A stretch of 64,000 bases of DNA from Candidatus Nitrospira allomarina (lineage in GTDB: Bacteria; Nitrospirota; Nitrospiria; Nitrospirales; UBA8639): the NCBI RefSeq assembly GCF_032050975.1, contig NZ_CP116967.1:1795001-1859000 (forward strand), written 5' to 3'. Below the pieces are notes generated by a model. That model saw only the letters and a list, made by a program, of their open reading frames with translations. It did no database searches and was not told the origin of the DNA. Positions 1 through 9,004 of the stretch are shown here, piece by piece. Numbering within the stretch: position 1 is the first letter of the stretch; each line of letters begins with the position of its first letter. A program made the position numbers and the translations under genes.

Positions 1-1
1 G

Positions 2-1780
2 CTGGCTCAGCGGATCATTGGCCTGGATGTTCCCGACAATTTATTGAATCGCAGGGTCATTGCCTTGGATCTTGGTTCCTTGGTAGCAGGAACAAAATAT
101 CGTGGGCAATTTGAGGAACGGCTCAAGGTAGTGATGAAAGAAATTTCCCAAGCTGGGAATATTATTCTTTTTATTGATGAACTTCACACGTTAGTCGGTG
201 CGGGTGCTGCTGAAGGGTCCATTGATGCTGCGAATATGTTAAAGCCGGCATTGTCCCGTGGGGAAATTCAATGCATTGGTGCAACGACCCTCGATGAATA
301 CCGAAAACATATTGAAAAGGACGGGGCACTCAAGCGGAGGTTTCAGCCTATTTATGTTCAGCCTCCTTCAGTAGAGGAAACTGTGCAAATCATTCAGGGG
401 CTTCGTGATCGATATGAAGAACATCATGGAGTTGAAATTACGGATGAGGCAGTTGAAGAGGCTGTGAAGCTGAGTGAACGATATATTACCGACAGGTTTT
501 TGCCTGATAAGGCTATTGACCTTATCGATGAAACCGGTTCGCGAGCAAAGTTGCTAACATATGCTCTCCCCCCTGAGTTGAAGTCGCTGGAACAGGAACT
601 CAAAAGAGTGGCTCGTGAAAAAGAAGTAGCAATCGGGCTTCAAAACTTTGAAGAAGCCGTGAAATTTCGCGAAGAGGAAGAGCGATTCCGCAAATTATTA
701 GATGATTCCAAGCGTGATTGGAAGAAAAAGCAAGAGAAAAATAAACCGGTTATCTCAGGCGAGGATGTGGCGTATGTCATTTCGAAAATGACTGGGATTC
801 CTCTCTTTAAACTTGAAGAAGAAGAATCTGAAAAATTGTTGCACATGGAGGATTACCTTCATAAACGTATTATAGGACAGGAAGAAGCCATTTCTGCGGT
901 CTGTCGGTCCATTCGTCGGTCGCGGGCCGGTTTGAAAGATGCCAAAAAACCCATTGGGTCGTTTATTTTCCTTGGACCGACCGGGGTAGGTAAGACGGAG
1001 TTGGCTCGCGCATTAGCAGAATTCTTGTTCAATACTGATGATGCGTTAATCAGAGTAGACATGTCAGAGTACCAGGAGAAATTCACCAGTTCACGGCTGT
1101 TTGGAGCCCCTCCGGGTTACGTGGGGTATGAGGAAGGGGGGCAATTGACGGAGAAAGTAAGACGTCGTCCCTATTCAGTTGTCTTATTTGATGAAATTGA
1201 AAAGGCCCATCCAGATATTTTTAATGTGTTGCTGCAGGTACTTGATGATGGAGTATTGACGGATAGTCTAGGTCGGAAGGTGGACTTTAAAAATACTATT
1301 TTGGTGATGACCTCAAATTTGGGAACCCGATTCATTCAGAAGGGTGTATCCCTTGGGTTCCAGCGTGATGTAGAGGCTGAGCATTCTTCACGCATGCGAG
1401 GTGAAGTCCTTGCCGAGTTAAAGCGTCATTTCAGTCCTGAGTTCTTAAATCGTATCGATGAATTGGTTGTTTTCCACCAACTCACAAAAGAACATTTGGT
1501 GAGTATCGTTGATATTCTTATTGGGGAACTCAATGCTCGTCTTGTGGAAAGAGGAGTATTTTTAGATGTTACTGACGAGGTGAAACAGTGGTTGATTGAC
1601 GAAGGGTTTGAACAACAATACGGTGCCCGTCCCCTTCGCCGGACAATTCAACGCCGACTGGGAGATCCTCTCTCTGAAGAACTGATTAAGGGGCGGTTTA
1701 AGGATGCCAAAAAGATTAAAGTTGTCCTGACCGATCAGACTCCAAATTTCATTGAAGAAGAGGTGTTAGCGAGTGTCTGA
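2..1780 (+). CDS. clpC: ClpC-type AAA+ unfoldase, 5' truncated by window edge
   Basis: ATP-driven unfoldase that feeds proteins to the ClpP protease. The reading frame is open from base 2, so the N-domain and the first Walker A lie outside the window. Visible in order: the D1 Walker B region (FIDELHTLVGAG), a UVR-type coiled segment near bases 640-700 (QNFEEAVKFREEEERF) that marks ClpC rather than ClpB or ClpA, the D2 Walker A (GPTGVGKTELA), the D2 Walker B (VVLFDEIEKAHPD) and the C-terminal small domain (YGARPLRRTIQR). The gene ends in a clear hairpin terminator, so it is transcribed apart from tsaD. The TTG at base 44 is internal and not a real start. Very secure. Confidence 0.96.
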   Translation: MAQRIIGLDVPDNLLNRRVIALDLGSLVAGTKYRGQFEERLKVVMKEISQAGNIILFIDELHTLVGAGAAEGSIDAANMLKPALSRGEIQCIGATTLDEYRKHIEKDGALKRRFQPIYVQPPSVEETVQIIQGLRDRYEEHHGVEITDEAVEEAVKLSERYITDRFLPDKAIDLIDETGSRAKLLTYALPPELKSLEQELKRVAREKEVAIGLQNFEEAVKFREEEERFRKLLDDSKRDWKKKQEKNKPVISGEDVAYVISKMTGIPLFKLEEEESEKLLHMEDYLHKRIIGQEEAISAVCRSIRRSRAGLKDAKKPIGSFIFLGPTGVGKTELARALAEFLFNTDDALIRVDMSEYQEKFTSSRLFGAPPGYVGYEEGGQLTEKVRRRPYSVVLFDEIEKAHPDIFNVLLQVLDDGVLTDSLGRKVDFKNTILVMTSNLGTRFIQKGVSLGFQRDVEAEHSSRMRGEVLAELKRHFSPEFLNRIDELVVFHQLTKEHLVSIVDILIGELNARLVERGVFLDVTDEVKQWLIDEGFEQQYGARPLRRTIQRRLGDPLSEELIKGRFKDAKKIKVVLTDQTPNFIEEEVLASV

Positions 1781-1813
1781 TTGGCTATAGGGATGGTCAA
1801 ATGTTAGATGAAA

Positions 1814-1851
1814 CCCTCAGGACCTCGAGTCCTGGGGGTTTTGTTGTTTTT
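1814..1851 (+). terminator. Rho-independent terminator after clpC
   Basis: The arms CCCTCAGGAC and GTCCTGGGGG pair with one G-T wobble around a CTCGA loop and are followed directly by a T-rich run (TTTTGTTGTTTTT). It lies 33 bases after the clpC stop and before tsaD. Confidence 0.88.
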
Positions 1852-1887
1852 CGCCAAATTAATTTTTGTGCCGAAAAGGGGTTTTAA

Positions 1888-2928
1888 GTGATTTTAGGAA
1901 TTGAAACTTCCTGTGATGAAACAGCCGTGGCTGTGTTGGATTGGGAAGGTCGCATCCTTTCAAATATTTTGGATTCTCAGGTTGAGGTGCATGCCCGTTA
2001 CGGGGGAGTCGTCCCGGAACTGGCTTCGCGTCGTCATATGGAGTGTCTGGAACTTCTGACAAGGCAAGCCTTGGGTCTGGCCAATGTTTCTCTTTCCCAA
2101 TTAACGGGAATAGCGGTCACCAATCGTCCAGGATTGGTAGGGGCCTTACTCGTTGGAGTAAATTTTGCTAAAGCCCTGGCGTTTGCCACCAAAATTCCCT
2201 TGGTGACAGTGAATCATTTGGAGGGGCATTTGGCGTCCGCATGGTTATCGAATCAAGATTTCCCAACCCCGGCCATGGTCTTGATTGCATCCGGTGGGCA
2301 CACGCATTTGGCATTGGTTCCTCATCGTGGAGAATATCAGTTCATTGGATGGACGATGGATGATGCAGCGGGAGAAGCGTTCGATAAAGGCGCCAAAATG
2401 CTTGGGCTTCCTTATCCGGGTGGTCCGGCAATTGACCGGCTTGCCCAACAGGGGAATGAACGATATGTATTATTCCCCCGACCAACTCTTCAAAGCCAAA
2501 ATTTCAATTTCAGTTTCAGTGGGCTGAAAACCGCCCTTCGATATTTTGTTCGGGATGAACAAAAAAAGGGGGATTCTCCTTTGCCCGTTGCTGATATCGC
2601 GGCCAGTTACCAGGAGGCTATTGTGGATGTGCTGGTAGAGAAACTTTGTCGTGCTGCCCGTCAATATGATGTGAAAGGGATTTCTGTCGTGGGAGGAGTG
2701 GCTGCAAACTCTCGCCTTCGCCTGAGGCTTGAGGAGCGGGCTCGCACATTAGGGCTGCATGTGACTCTACCTCCACGCGCGCTCTGCACAGACAATGGTG
2801 CCATGATTGCAGCCGCGGGGTTGGAAAAACTTAAGCGGAAGGAAAGAGCAGCATGGGATGTGGATGCGATTTCTACGTTGCAATGTAAATATGATGAGTC
2901 TGCGATGGCTGGACTTCCTTCTCAATGA
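1888..2928 (+). CDS. tsaD: tRNA N6-adenosine threonylcarbamoyltransferase TsaD
   Basis: Transfers threonylcarbamoyl to A37 of ANN-decoding tRNAs together with TsaB and TsaE, in the cytoplasm. The 346 residues match the usual family length. The N-terminus ILGIETSCDETAVAV is the ASKHA-fold phosphate loop. HLEGHLAS carries the metal-binding histidines, and the C-terminal VVGGVAANSRLR and CTDNGAMIA are family signatures. The start is GTG at 1888, preceded by AAAAGGGG; no ATG in frame fits the conserved N-terminus. It leads the compact downstream run, with hflX following in the same frame after a short gap. Confidence 0.96.
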   Translation: MILGIETSCDETAVAVLDWEGRILSNILDSQVEVHARYGGVVPELASRRHMECLELLTRQALGLANVSLSQLTGIAVTNRPGLVGALLVGVNFAKALAFATKIPLVTVNHLEGHLASAWLSNQDFPTPAMVLIASGGHTHLALVPHRGEYQFIGWTMDDAAGEAFDKGAKMLGLPYPGGPAIDRLAQQGNERYVLFPRPTLQSQNFNFSFSGLKTALRYFVRDEQKKGDSPLPVADIAASYQEAIVDVLVEKLCRAARQYDVKGISVVGGVAANSRLRLRLEERARTLGLHVTLPPRALCTDNGAMIAAAGLEKLKRKERAAWDVDAISTLQCKYDESAMAGLPSQ

Positions 2929-2943
2929 CTCAGATGATATCGC

Positions 2944-2952
2944 AAAAGGAGA
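2944..2952 (+). promoter_or_regulatory. Strong Shine-Dalgarno ahead of an ATC/ATT codon pair (probable true hflX start)
   Basis: AAAAGGAGA lies 3-6 bases before ATC (2956) and ATT (2959), both in the hflX frame and with no ATG, GTG or TTG nearby. The first ATG, at 3013, has no such site. The codons between read as an HflX-like N-terminus (GNLHGLKANHISR), so translation may begin at a rare ATT or ATC. Confidence 0.55.
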
Positions 2953-3012
2953 AGAATCATTCCTGTTGTTCTCGGTAATCTTCATGGGTTAAAGGCTAAT
3001 CACATTAGCCGA

Positions 3013-4662
3013 ATGGAGCGTCTTTATCGTCGACGGATCCCTCCAGAAAAAGTTGTAACCCCGGAGGTGGCTCGGGAATGTGCCGAACTCACCTATGAGA
3101 CGAGACGGCAAATCGGGCTTTTGGTCAATCGACAAGGCCAAATTGAATCGGTTTTAATCGGTGACCACCACGAATTGGTTATTCCCCATCTTTCGCGGAC
3201 CCGGTCAGGCCTTCGGTTATTGCGAGGGGTTCGTTTAGTCCATACCCACCTCAATAATCAACCCCTGACGCAGGATGATCTGACCGACCTAGCTCTTCTT
3301 CGATTGGATTTAATTATGGCGCTTGGTGTGGGAAAAGATGGGAGCCTTCGGGATGTTTATGTGGCGCACATTCTTTCGAACCCCATCAAGGGACGAACCA
3401 CGGTGGAGTTACCGCCTTGTGCCTTTCACTCGTTTCAGTTGGATTGCCAGCAGTTTATTCAATCGTTGGAGCAAGAAATTGTTCGCTCGAATCCAGGGTT
3501 ACGAGAAGGTGTTCGGGAGGGCAGGGCGCTCCTGGTTAGTGTCAGCACAGGGAATGCCGCTTCGGAAGAAGGTCGTCTTCAGGAATTACAAGAATTGGTG
3601 CGTGCCCAGGACGTTGAAGTTTTAGGGTGTATCACTCAACGGTTGGGAGCGATCCATCCGAAGTTTGTCGTTGGCTCGGGAAAGATGAAAGAGTTGGCGA
3701 TTCGTGCGCTCCAATCCGGTGCCGATACCTTGATTTTTGACCAAGATTTAACCCCGGCTCAGGTACGGGGTATTTCGGAAATCACGGATCTGCGGGTCTT
3801 GGACCGCTCACAAGTGATTCTCGATATTTTTGCACAGCGGGCCCATTCCTCCATTGGGAAAATACAAGTTGAACTGGCTCAGCTGCGGTATCTGCTACCA
3901 CGACTTGCCCAATCCAGTACAGCTCTTTCCCGGTTAGCGGGCGGAATTGGCACACGAGGGCCTGGAGAAACCAAGTTGGAAACGGATCGACGTCGTGCCC
4001 GCGAGCGCATTCAACGATTGGAGCGGGACCTGGAGTCTATGGCACATGGTCGTCAGGAACAACGAAAAATGCGCATGAAGCGAGGACTTCCGATTATTTC
4101 CATTATTGGCTATACCAATGTGGGGAAGTCGACCCTGTTAAATGCATTGACAAAGAGCCAAGTCTCTGTAAAGGATCGTGTGTTTGAGACACTTGATACG
4201 GTCAATCGCCGCTGGTATTTACCTGGATTAGGCGACGTCATTCTGACGGATACCGTAGGATTCATCCGGGATTTGCCAAAAGACCTCATGGCGGCATTTC
4301 AGACCACTTTGCTGGAATTGCAAGAGGCCGATGTATTGCTCCACGTGATAGATGCTCATGTCCCCGATCCTGGGCAGCACATTATTGCGGTAGACAATAT
4401 ATTGAAGGAATTAGGGCTTGAAAACATCCCATGCCTGCGTTTTTTTAATAAAGCCGATTTGATGGTGGAAGAAGACCTACAACTCCTCTGTCAGCGTTAT
4501 GGAGGAATGGGGGGATCGGCGTTACAAGATGCGTCCCTTCTTATGATTCAGCAAGAACTCACGTCCCTGCTTCGGGGCCTTCAGGCAGAAGATGGCAGGA
4601 CGGGGAAGTGTCAGGAGATGCCTCTCTATACTCTTCCGGCTCCAGCCGAGACCTTTCCATGA
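3013..4662 (+). CDS. hflX: GTPase HflX (ribosome-splitting factor)
   Basis: GTPase that binds the 50S subunit and rescues stalled or stressed ribosomes. The N-terminal nucleotide-binding domain of the long HflX type (LYRRRIPPEKVVTPEVAR) is followed by the glycine-rich segment GGIGTRGPGETKLE, the G1 loop GYTNVGKST, G3 DTVGF and G4 NKAD. The conventional ATG at 3013 is given here. Homologous sequence and a strong ribosome site suggest that translation really starts 18-19 codons upstream at 2956 or 2959, at a non-ATG codon. The stop overlaps the start of nth by ATGA, so the two are translationally coupled. Confidence 0.94.
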   Translation: MERLYRRRIPPEKVVTPEVARECAELTYETRRQIGLLVNRQGQIESVLIGDHHELVIPHLSRTRSGLRLLRGVRLVHTHLNNQPLTQDDLTDLALLRLDLIMALGVGKDGSLRDVYVAHILSNPIKGRTTVELPPCAFHSFQLDCQQFIQSLEQEIVRSNPGLREGVREGRALLVSVSTGNAASEEGRLQELQELVRAQDVEVLGCITQRLGAIHPKFVVGSGKMKELAIRALQSGADTLIFDQDLTPAQVRGISEITDLRVLDRSQVILDIFAQRAHSSIGKIQVELAQLRYLLPRLAQSSTALSRLAGGIGTRGPGETKLETDRRRARERIQRLERDLESMAHGRQEQRKMRMKRGLPIISIIGYTNVGKSTLLNALTKSQVSVKDRVFETLDTVNRRWYLPGLGDVILTDTVGFIRDLPKDLMAAFQTTLLELQEADVLLHVIDAHVPDPGQHIIAVDNILKELGLENIPCLRFFNKADLMVEEDLQLLCQRYGGMGGSALQDASLLMIQQELTSLLRGLQAEDGRTGKCQEMPLYTLPAPAETFP

Positions 4663-5363
4663 GCGGTCTTGCGTCACCGATGAGTCGTCTCAGAACAGCA
4701 CGATCCCCGATGGAATCGCCGGTAGAAGCGAAAAAGCGAGTACGTCGGATCCTTGCCGCCTTGGATCAATCCGTTCCTGACGTGAGAGTAGAATTAGATT
4801 CCTCCAACCGGCTTGAGTTGTTGGTGGCCACAATTCTTTCGGCCCAATGCACAGACCAGAGAGTCAACCAGGTAACCCCGAATCTGTTTGCCCGCTATCG
4901 CACGGCACAGGATTATGCCGGTGCGGATCCAGCCGAATTAGAAGCGCTCATTCGGACAACAGGATTTTATAAAAATAAAGCGCGTCATCTCATTGGGTGT
5001 GGCCAAGCTCTGGTGCAGCGTTTTCACGGCATGGTCCCCGGAACGATGAAGGACTTAACTTCCCTGCCCGGCGTTGGACGAAAAACAGCCAATGTTATTT
5101 TGGGGAGTTCTGTGGGAGAGCCTGCCATTGTGGTTGATACTCATGTGAAGCGGGTAGCCAATCGCCTCGGATTGACGAGAAGCCAAGACCCGACCAAAAT
5201 TGAAGAGGATCTTCAACGCCTCTTACCAAAATCGCAATGGACGAACGGGGCTCAACGCCTCCTACTTCATGGGCGATATGTGTGTTTGGCCAGAACGCCA
5301 AAGTGTGCTCATTGTGTGCTTGATTCAGACTGTGGATGGGAAGGAAAACGAAAGCCAACATGA
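4659..5363 (+). CDS. nth: Endonuclease III
   Basis: Bifunctional DNA glycosylase/AP lyase that removes oxidised pyrimidines. It has the helix-hairpin-helix LPGVGRKTANV, which carries the catalytic lysine, the catalytic aspartate in VVDTHVKRV, and a C-terminal 4Fe-4S cluster motif with exact C-x6-C-x2-C-x5-C spacing (CLARTPKCAHCVLDSDC). The ATG at 4659 overlaps the hflX stop as ATGA and fits the family; an in-frame ATG at 4608 would add residues inside hflX and is unlikely. The N-terminus is about 25 residues longer than typical, so an internal ATG (4680 or 4710) is possible. The stop overlaps yicC by ATGA. Confidence 0.95.
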   Translation: MSGLASPMSRLRTARSPMESPVEAKKRVRRILAALDQSVPDVRVELDSSNRLELLVATILSAQCTDQRVNQVTPNLFARYRTAQDYAGADPAELEALIRTTGFYKNKARHLIGCGQALVQRFHGMVPGTMKDLTSLPGVGRKTANVILGSSVGEPAIVVDTHVKRVANRLGLTRSQDPTKIEEDLQRLLPKSQWTNGAQRLLLHGRYVCLARTPKCAHCVLDSDCGWEGKRKPT

Positions 5364-6238
5364 AAAGTATGACCGGTTTTGGAAAACGTGAATCCCTATA
5401 TCAGGGAACCATGGTGGGGGTTGAAGTGCGATCTGTGAATCATCGGTTTTGCGAGTTGATGGTGCGTCTGCCTAAGTCTCTGTCTCATATGGAGTTGGAA
5501 CTGAAAGAGCAAGTCAAGCGCGCCTGCGAGCGTGGTCGCATTGAATTGACCGTGACCATGAATGGTGGAGGGTCTGGAGCTACGAAGATTGTCCAATTAG
5601 ATCGCGCCATGGCGAAGCGGTATATACAAGGGTTGCGGGATTTGCAACGGGAATTCAAGCTGAGTGGAACGGTGGATGTGAATGTGGTGGCAGGATTTCG
5701 GGATCTATTTTCCACCAGTGAGGAGCCTCCGGTGATCAAGGATGTCCCGAAGGTCGTTGAGGGGTTAGTCCAGCGTGCCTTGACCGATTTAGAGAAAATG
5801 CGAAAGAAAGAAGGTTCTGCCTTACAAAAAGATCTCTTGCAGCGTGTTCAGATAGTCGAAGACCGGCTTCATGTGGTTCAGCAACGCATTCCATCTGCAT
5901 TGCAGGTGTCCTCGGATCGTTTGAAAGCTCGTGTCGCCAAGTTATTAGAGGGGGAGCGGGTGAACGACGATCGAATTGCTCAAGAAATCGCCATGTTGGC
6001 AGAGCGATCAGACGTGACGGAAGAATTAACACGGTTGCAAAGCCATGTGACACAATTTCGTTCCACACTCAAATCCAAAGGCCCGGTGGGTAAGCGGCTT
6101 GATTTTCTTCTCCAAGAAATGGGAAGGGAAGTCAATACCATTGGATCAAAGGCGAGCGACTCCGAGATCTCCGGGCAGGTTGTGGATTTAAAGAGTGAAT
6201 TAGAGAAAATCCGTGAACAGGTCCAAAATATTGAATAA
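5360..6238 (+). CDS. yicC: YicC/YloC family endoribonuclease
   Basis: Member of the YicC family of stress-related endoribonucleases. The N-terminus MKSMTGFGKRE is the family hallmark, with VEVRSVNHRFCEL shortly after. The C-terminal half is helical and ends with the conserved KRLDFLLQEMGREVNTIGSKA and a stretch near VVDLKSELEKIREQVQNIE. At 292 residues it is the usual length. The ATG at 5360 overlaps the nth stop. The order yicC then gmk is common in bacteria and supports both calls. Confidence 0.93.
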   Translation: MKSMTGFGKRESLYQGTMVGVEVRSVNHRFCELMVRLPKSLSHMELELKEQVKRACERGRIELTVTMNGGGSGATKIVQLDRAMAKRYIQGLRDLQREFKLSGTVDVNVVAGFRDLFSTSEEPPVIKDVPKVVEGLVQRALTDLEKMRKKEGSALQKDLLQRVQIVEDRLHVVQQRIPSALQVSSDRLKARVAKLLEGERVNDDRIAQEIAMLAERSDVTEELTRLQSHVTQFRSTLKSKGPVGKRLDFLLQEMGREVNTIGSKASDSEISGQVVDLKSELEKIREQVQNIE

Positions 6239-6267
6239 TCCATTTATGTCATAACGTCGGAGGAACG

Positions 6268-6873
6268 GTGGGAGCCACGGGAAAAAGATTGTTATTTGTC
6301 GTATCAGGTCCTTCTGGAGTGGGAAAGTCAACGCTCTGCCGGCATATATTGAAGACGATTCCCGACATTCGCCTTTCGGTTTCGTACACCACCCGGAAGC
6401 CACGGGCGGGCGAGACGGATGGCAAGGAATACACGTTTATTTCGGAAACGGAGTTTCACACAAAAATTTCCGAGCACGCATTTGCTGAATATGCCGAAGT
6501 CTATGGGCGATTATACGGAACACCTTGGAAAGAGTTGGAGCAAGAGTCCGGTTCCAATACGGATATCTTATTGGATATCGATGTCCAGGGTGCGCGGCAG
6601 GTCATGAAAACGCTTCAAAAAGCCGTGACCGTGTTTATCCTGCCTCCTTCAATAGAGGTGCTTCGGACCCGTCTGGTCGATCGAGGGACGGATACAACGG
6701 ACGAGCAGGAGCGTCGGTTTCAGAAATCCCAGGATGAGATGCGGAGCTATTCGGAATACCAATATACGATTCGTAATGAAACCTTGGAACAGGCCATCGA
6801 GGAACTCCAATCCGTCATTATGGCTGAACGTATTCGAACCATCCATATCGATGCCGCGCATGTGTTCCGGTAA
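6268..6873 (+). CDS. gmk: Guanylate kinase
   Basis: Phosphorylates GMP to GDP with ATP. The P-loop is SGPSGVGKST. The GMP-binding residues lie in SVSYTTRKPRAGETDGKEYTF, and DIDVQGARQV follows. The 201 residues are normal for the family. The start is GTG at 6268 behind GGAGGAAC. It lies 29 bases after yicC and precedes rpoZ, the classic gmk-rpoZ-coaBC arrangement. Confidence 0.95.
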   Translation: MGATGKRLLFVVSGPSGVGKSTLCRHILKTIPDIRLSVSYTTRKPRAGETDGKEYTFISETEFHTKISEHAFAEYAEVYGRLYGTPWKELEQESGSNTDILLDIDVQGARQVMKTLQKAVTVFILPPSIEVLRTRLVDRGTDTTDEQERRFQKSQDEMRSYSEYQYTIRNETLEQAIEELQSVIMAERIRTIHIDAAHVFR

Positions 6874-6950
6874 TTGCTGCATTGATGGGATTGATTTGTG
6901 TAGAATCATCAGGAACATGTGTTTTTCACAGAAAGGAAAGAGGATATTCA

Positions 6951-7319
6951 ATGGAAGCATTATCGTTACTACCCCAACATCACCAAAAAGAATTTGATTC
7001 GCGGTATCGGATTGTGCTGATTGCCGCCCAGCGGGCCAAACAATTGGTTCGGGGTGGAGAGCCGTATGGAGCCAGTAAATTTTCGAAAGACACCTCAAGA
7101 GCCCTGGAAGAAGTGCTCAACGGGCAGGTTCCGTATTTAATTGGCCAGGAAGCTAAAGAGGCCATTAAAAATGCCAAACGCGCGAATGAACGTCCCATTG
7201 ATCCGGCTCTTTACGCACAACCGGATGAAAACGCGCAAGAGATCAAAAAAGAATTGAGTGTGTATATTGATGACACGGCTCAACATCTTGGCACGGTGGT
7301 CGAACCTGAAGAAGCATAG
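6951..7319 (+). CDS. rpoZ: RNA polymerase omega subunit
   Basis: Small subunit that helps assemble RNA polymerase by latching the beta-prime subunit. The core SRYRIVLIAAQRAKQL and the segment KFSKDTSRALEEVLNGQV followed by GQEAKEAIK match the omega fold, although the sequence is divergent. At 122 residues it is slightly longer than typical, with an extra acidic C-terminal tail. The ATG at 6951, behind AGGAAAGAGGA, is preferred over the in-frame ATG at 6882, which has no good ribosome site and would add a cysteine-containing stretch absent from the family. Position between gmk and coaBC supports the call. Confidence 0.88.
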   Translation: MEALSLLPQHHQKEFDSRYRIVLIAAQRAKQLVRGGEPYGASKFSKDTSRALEEVLNGQVPYLIGQEAKEAIKNAKRANERPIDPALYAQPDENAQEIKKELSVYIDDTAQHLGTVVEPEEA

Positions 7320-7340
7320 CTGAAATCGTTTCGCGAAAGA

Positions 7341-8588
7341 ATGCGGAAGATGAGCACCGAATTAGCAGGTAAGCGGATTATTCTGGGAGTGACGGGAAGT
7401 ATTGCCGCCTATAAGGCGGTTGGACTCCTACGCCTGTTGACGCAAGCCGGTGCCAGCGTGCATGTGGTCATGACGGATTCAGCCATCCGGTTTATTGCCC
7501 CCCTGACATTTGAAGTGCTGTCACAGAATCCGGTGGCAAGTGATGTCTTTGCGGGCCATCAGGACATGAAGCACCTGTCCTTAGCGGAGCAAGCCGATTT
7601 GTTGATTGTGGCTCCCTGTACTGCGAACACCTTAGCCAAATTGGCGCTGGGGTTAGCCGACAATTTGCTCGGAACCCTTTCGCTCACCGTTCAATGTCCG
7701 GTGATGATTTGTCCGGCGATGGATGGAGAAATGTGGGCCCATCCGGCGGTCCAAGCCCATGCTCAGACCCTCCGTCATCGAGGGGTCGTCCTGGTCGAGC
7801 CGGCAGTCGGGGCCTTGGCTTCTGGAGAATGGGGACAGGGGCGTTTAGCTGCGGAGGAAAGCATTATGTCGACCGCGGTTGACCTGTTGCGTCGCCGAAC
7901 GGATTGGCAAGCGGAGCGTGTCTTGATATCGGCAGGACCTACCCAGGAACCCATTGACCCCGTGCGCTTTATCAGTAACGGGTCATCAGGCAAAATGGGG
8001 TTTGCCTTGGCCGAGGCAGCCGCCGCACGTGGGGCCGAGGTCGTCTTAGTGACCGGTCCCACCCAGTTAATGGCTCCGAAGAACGTAACCGTGATTCCGG
8101 TAGTCACCGCAGAAGACATGTTACAAGCGCTCACGGCGCGATTTGAATGGGCAACCACGCTCTTGATGACTGCTGCCGTGGGAGATTTTCGCCCTAAACA
8201 GGCGCATGCACAGAAGGTAAAAAAAGACCAATGGCAGGGCAAAGGATTGGATTTGGAACGGACGCCGGATATTTTAATGGCACTCTCCGCCCAGCGTACA
8301 CACCAACGCCTGATTGGCTTTGCGGCTGAAACCGATCATCTTATTGAGCATGGACAGGCCAAGCTTACCGGCAAACATCTGGATATGCTGATTGTGAATC
8401 ACGTCGGCGGAGAGCAGTCTGCTTTTGGAAATGATACCAATGAGGTGTATGTGCTCACGCCGGGTGCCGCCCCGCATCACATCCCGCGAATGCCGAAACG
8501 ACAGCTGGCGGATACCCTTCTAGACCGTATCCTATCCCTTCCGGTTCAGCCTTTCAGGCAGAAGACCCTGTCTTCACCCACGTCATAG
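7341..8588 (+). CDS. coaBC: Bifunctional phosphopantothenoylcysteine decarboxylase / phosphopantothenate-cysteine ligase
   Basis: Carries out two consecutive steps of coenzyme A synthesis. The N-terminal flavin-dependent CoaC half begins GVTGSIAAYKA and carries the APCTANTLAKLALGLADN and PAMDGEMW motifs. The C-terminal CoaB half begins near residue 190 with VLISAGPTQEPIDPVRFISN and has SSGKMGFALAEAA and the dimer/CTP region (TAAVGDFRP, GFAAET). The 415 residues are full length. The start may be ATG 7341 or ATG 7350. It closes the tightly packed tsaD-to-coaBC run. Confidence 0.95.
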   Translation: MRKMSTELAGKRIILGVTGSIAAYKAVGLLRLLTQAGASVHVVMTDSAIRFIAPLTFEVLSQNPVASDVFAGHQDMKHLSLAEQADLLIVAPCTANTLAKLALGLADNLLGTLSLTVQCPVMICPAMDGEMWAHPAVQAHAQTLRHRGVVLVEPAVGALASGEWGQGRLAAEESIMSTAVDLLRRRTDWQAERVLISAGPTQEPIDPVRFISNGSSGKMGFALAEAAAARGAEVVLVTGPTQLMAPKNVTVIPVVTAEDMLQALTARFEWATTLLMTAAVGDFRPKQAHAQKVKKDQWQGKGLDLERTPDILMALSAQRTHQRLIGFAAETDHLIEHGQAKLTGKHLDMLIVNHVGGEQSAFGNDTNEVYVLTPGAAPHHIPRMPKRQLADTLLDRILSLPVQPFRQKTLSSPTS

Positions 8589-9004
8589 TTTGTGCTCACC
8601 TGATAGGGTGTCTTCTCACCCTTCTCCATGGAGATGGAACAACGTCTCTAAAGCCAAAGGACATCTCTTGTGTGTGAATGGTCAAAGGTCCTAATGGATT
8701 TTTGGGCTAAATGGCGAAAATGAGTAAAAAATGAAACAAGAATTGCAGAGAACAAGAAAAAACTTAACTTTAGGAGCTGATAAGCCGATAAAAATAGTAT
8801 GGAGGGATTTTTCATCAATATCGTCTTTTTTGCCTGGCTTATTTCCATGATTCTTCTGGCTATCCGAAGAATCTAGCTCCTCTCCTCCGGCCCGGTTCAG
8901 AAAAAAAGTATCGGCTTTTCTTTGAAGCCTTCCCAGCAGGAACGTGTCAGGAAAGGGCCCCATCTGAAGAAATTTCTGACGGGTGGCTGGGCAAATGGCC
9001 TGCC
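8589..9004. other. Intergenic stretch between convergent coaBC and pyk
   Basis: No gene is supported. A small perfect hairpin (AGGGTG/CACCCT around 8606-8623) without a T-run may help end coaBC transcription. A 90-codon minus-strand frame at 8691-8963 has no ribosome site and no recognisable motif. Confidence 0.5.

Noticed and set aside
8691-8963. 90-codon minus-strand frame between coaBC and pyk
   Set aside because: Low complexity, no ribosome site, no recognisable motif.
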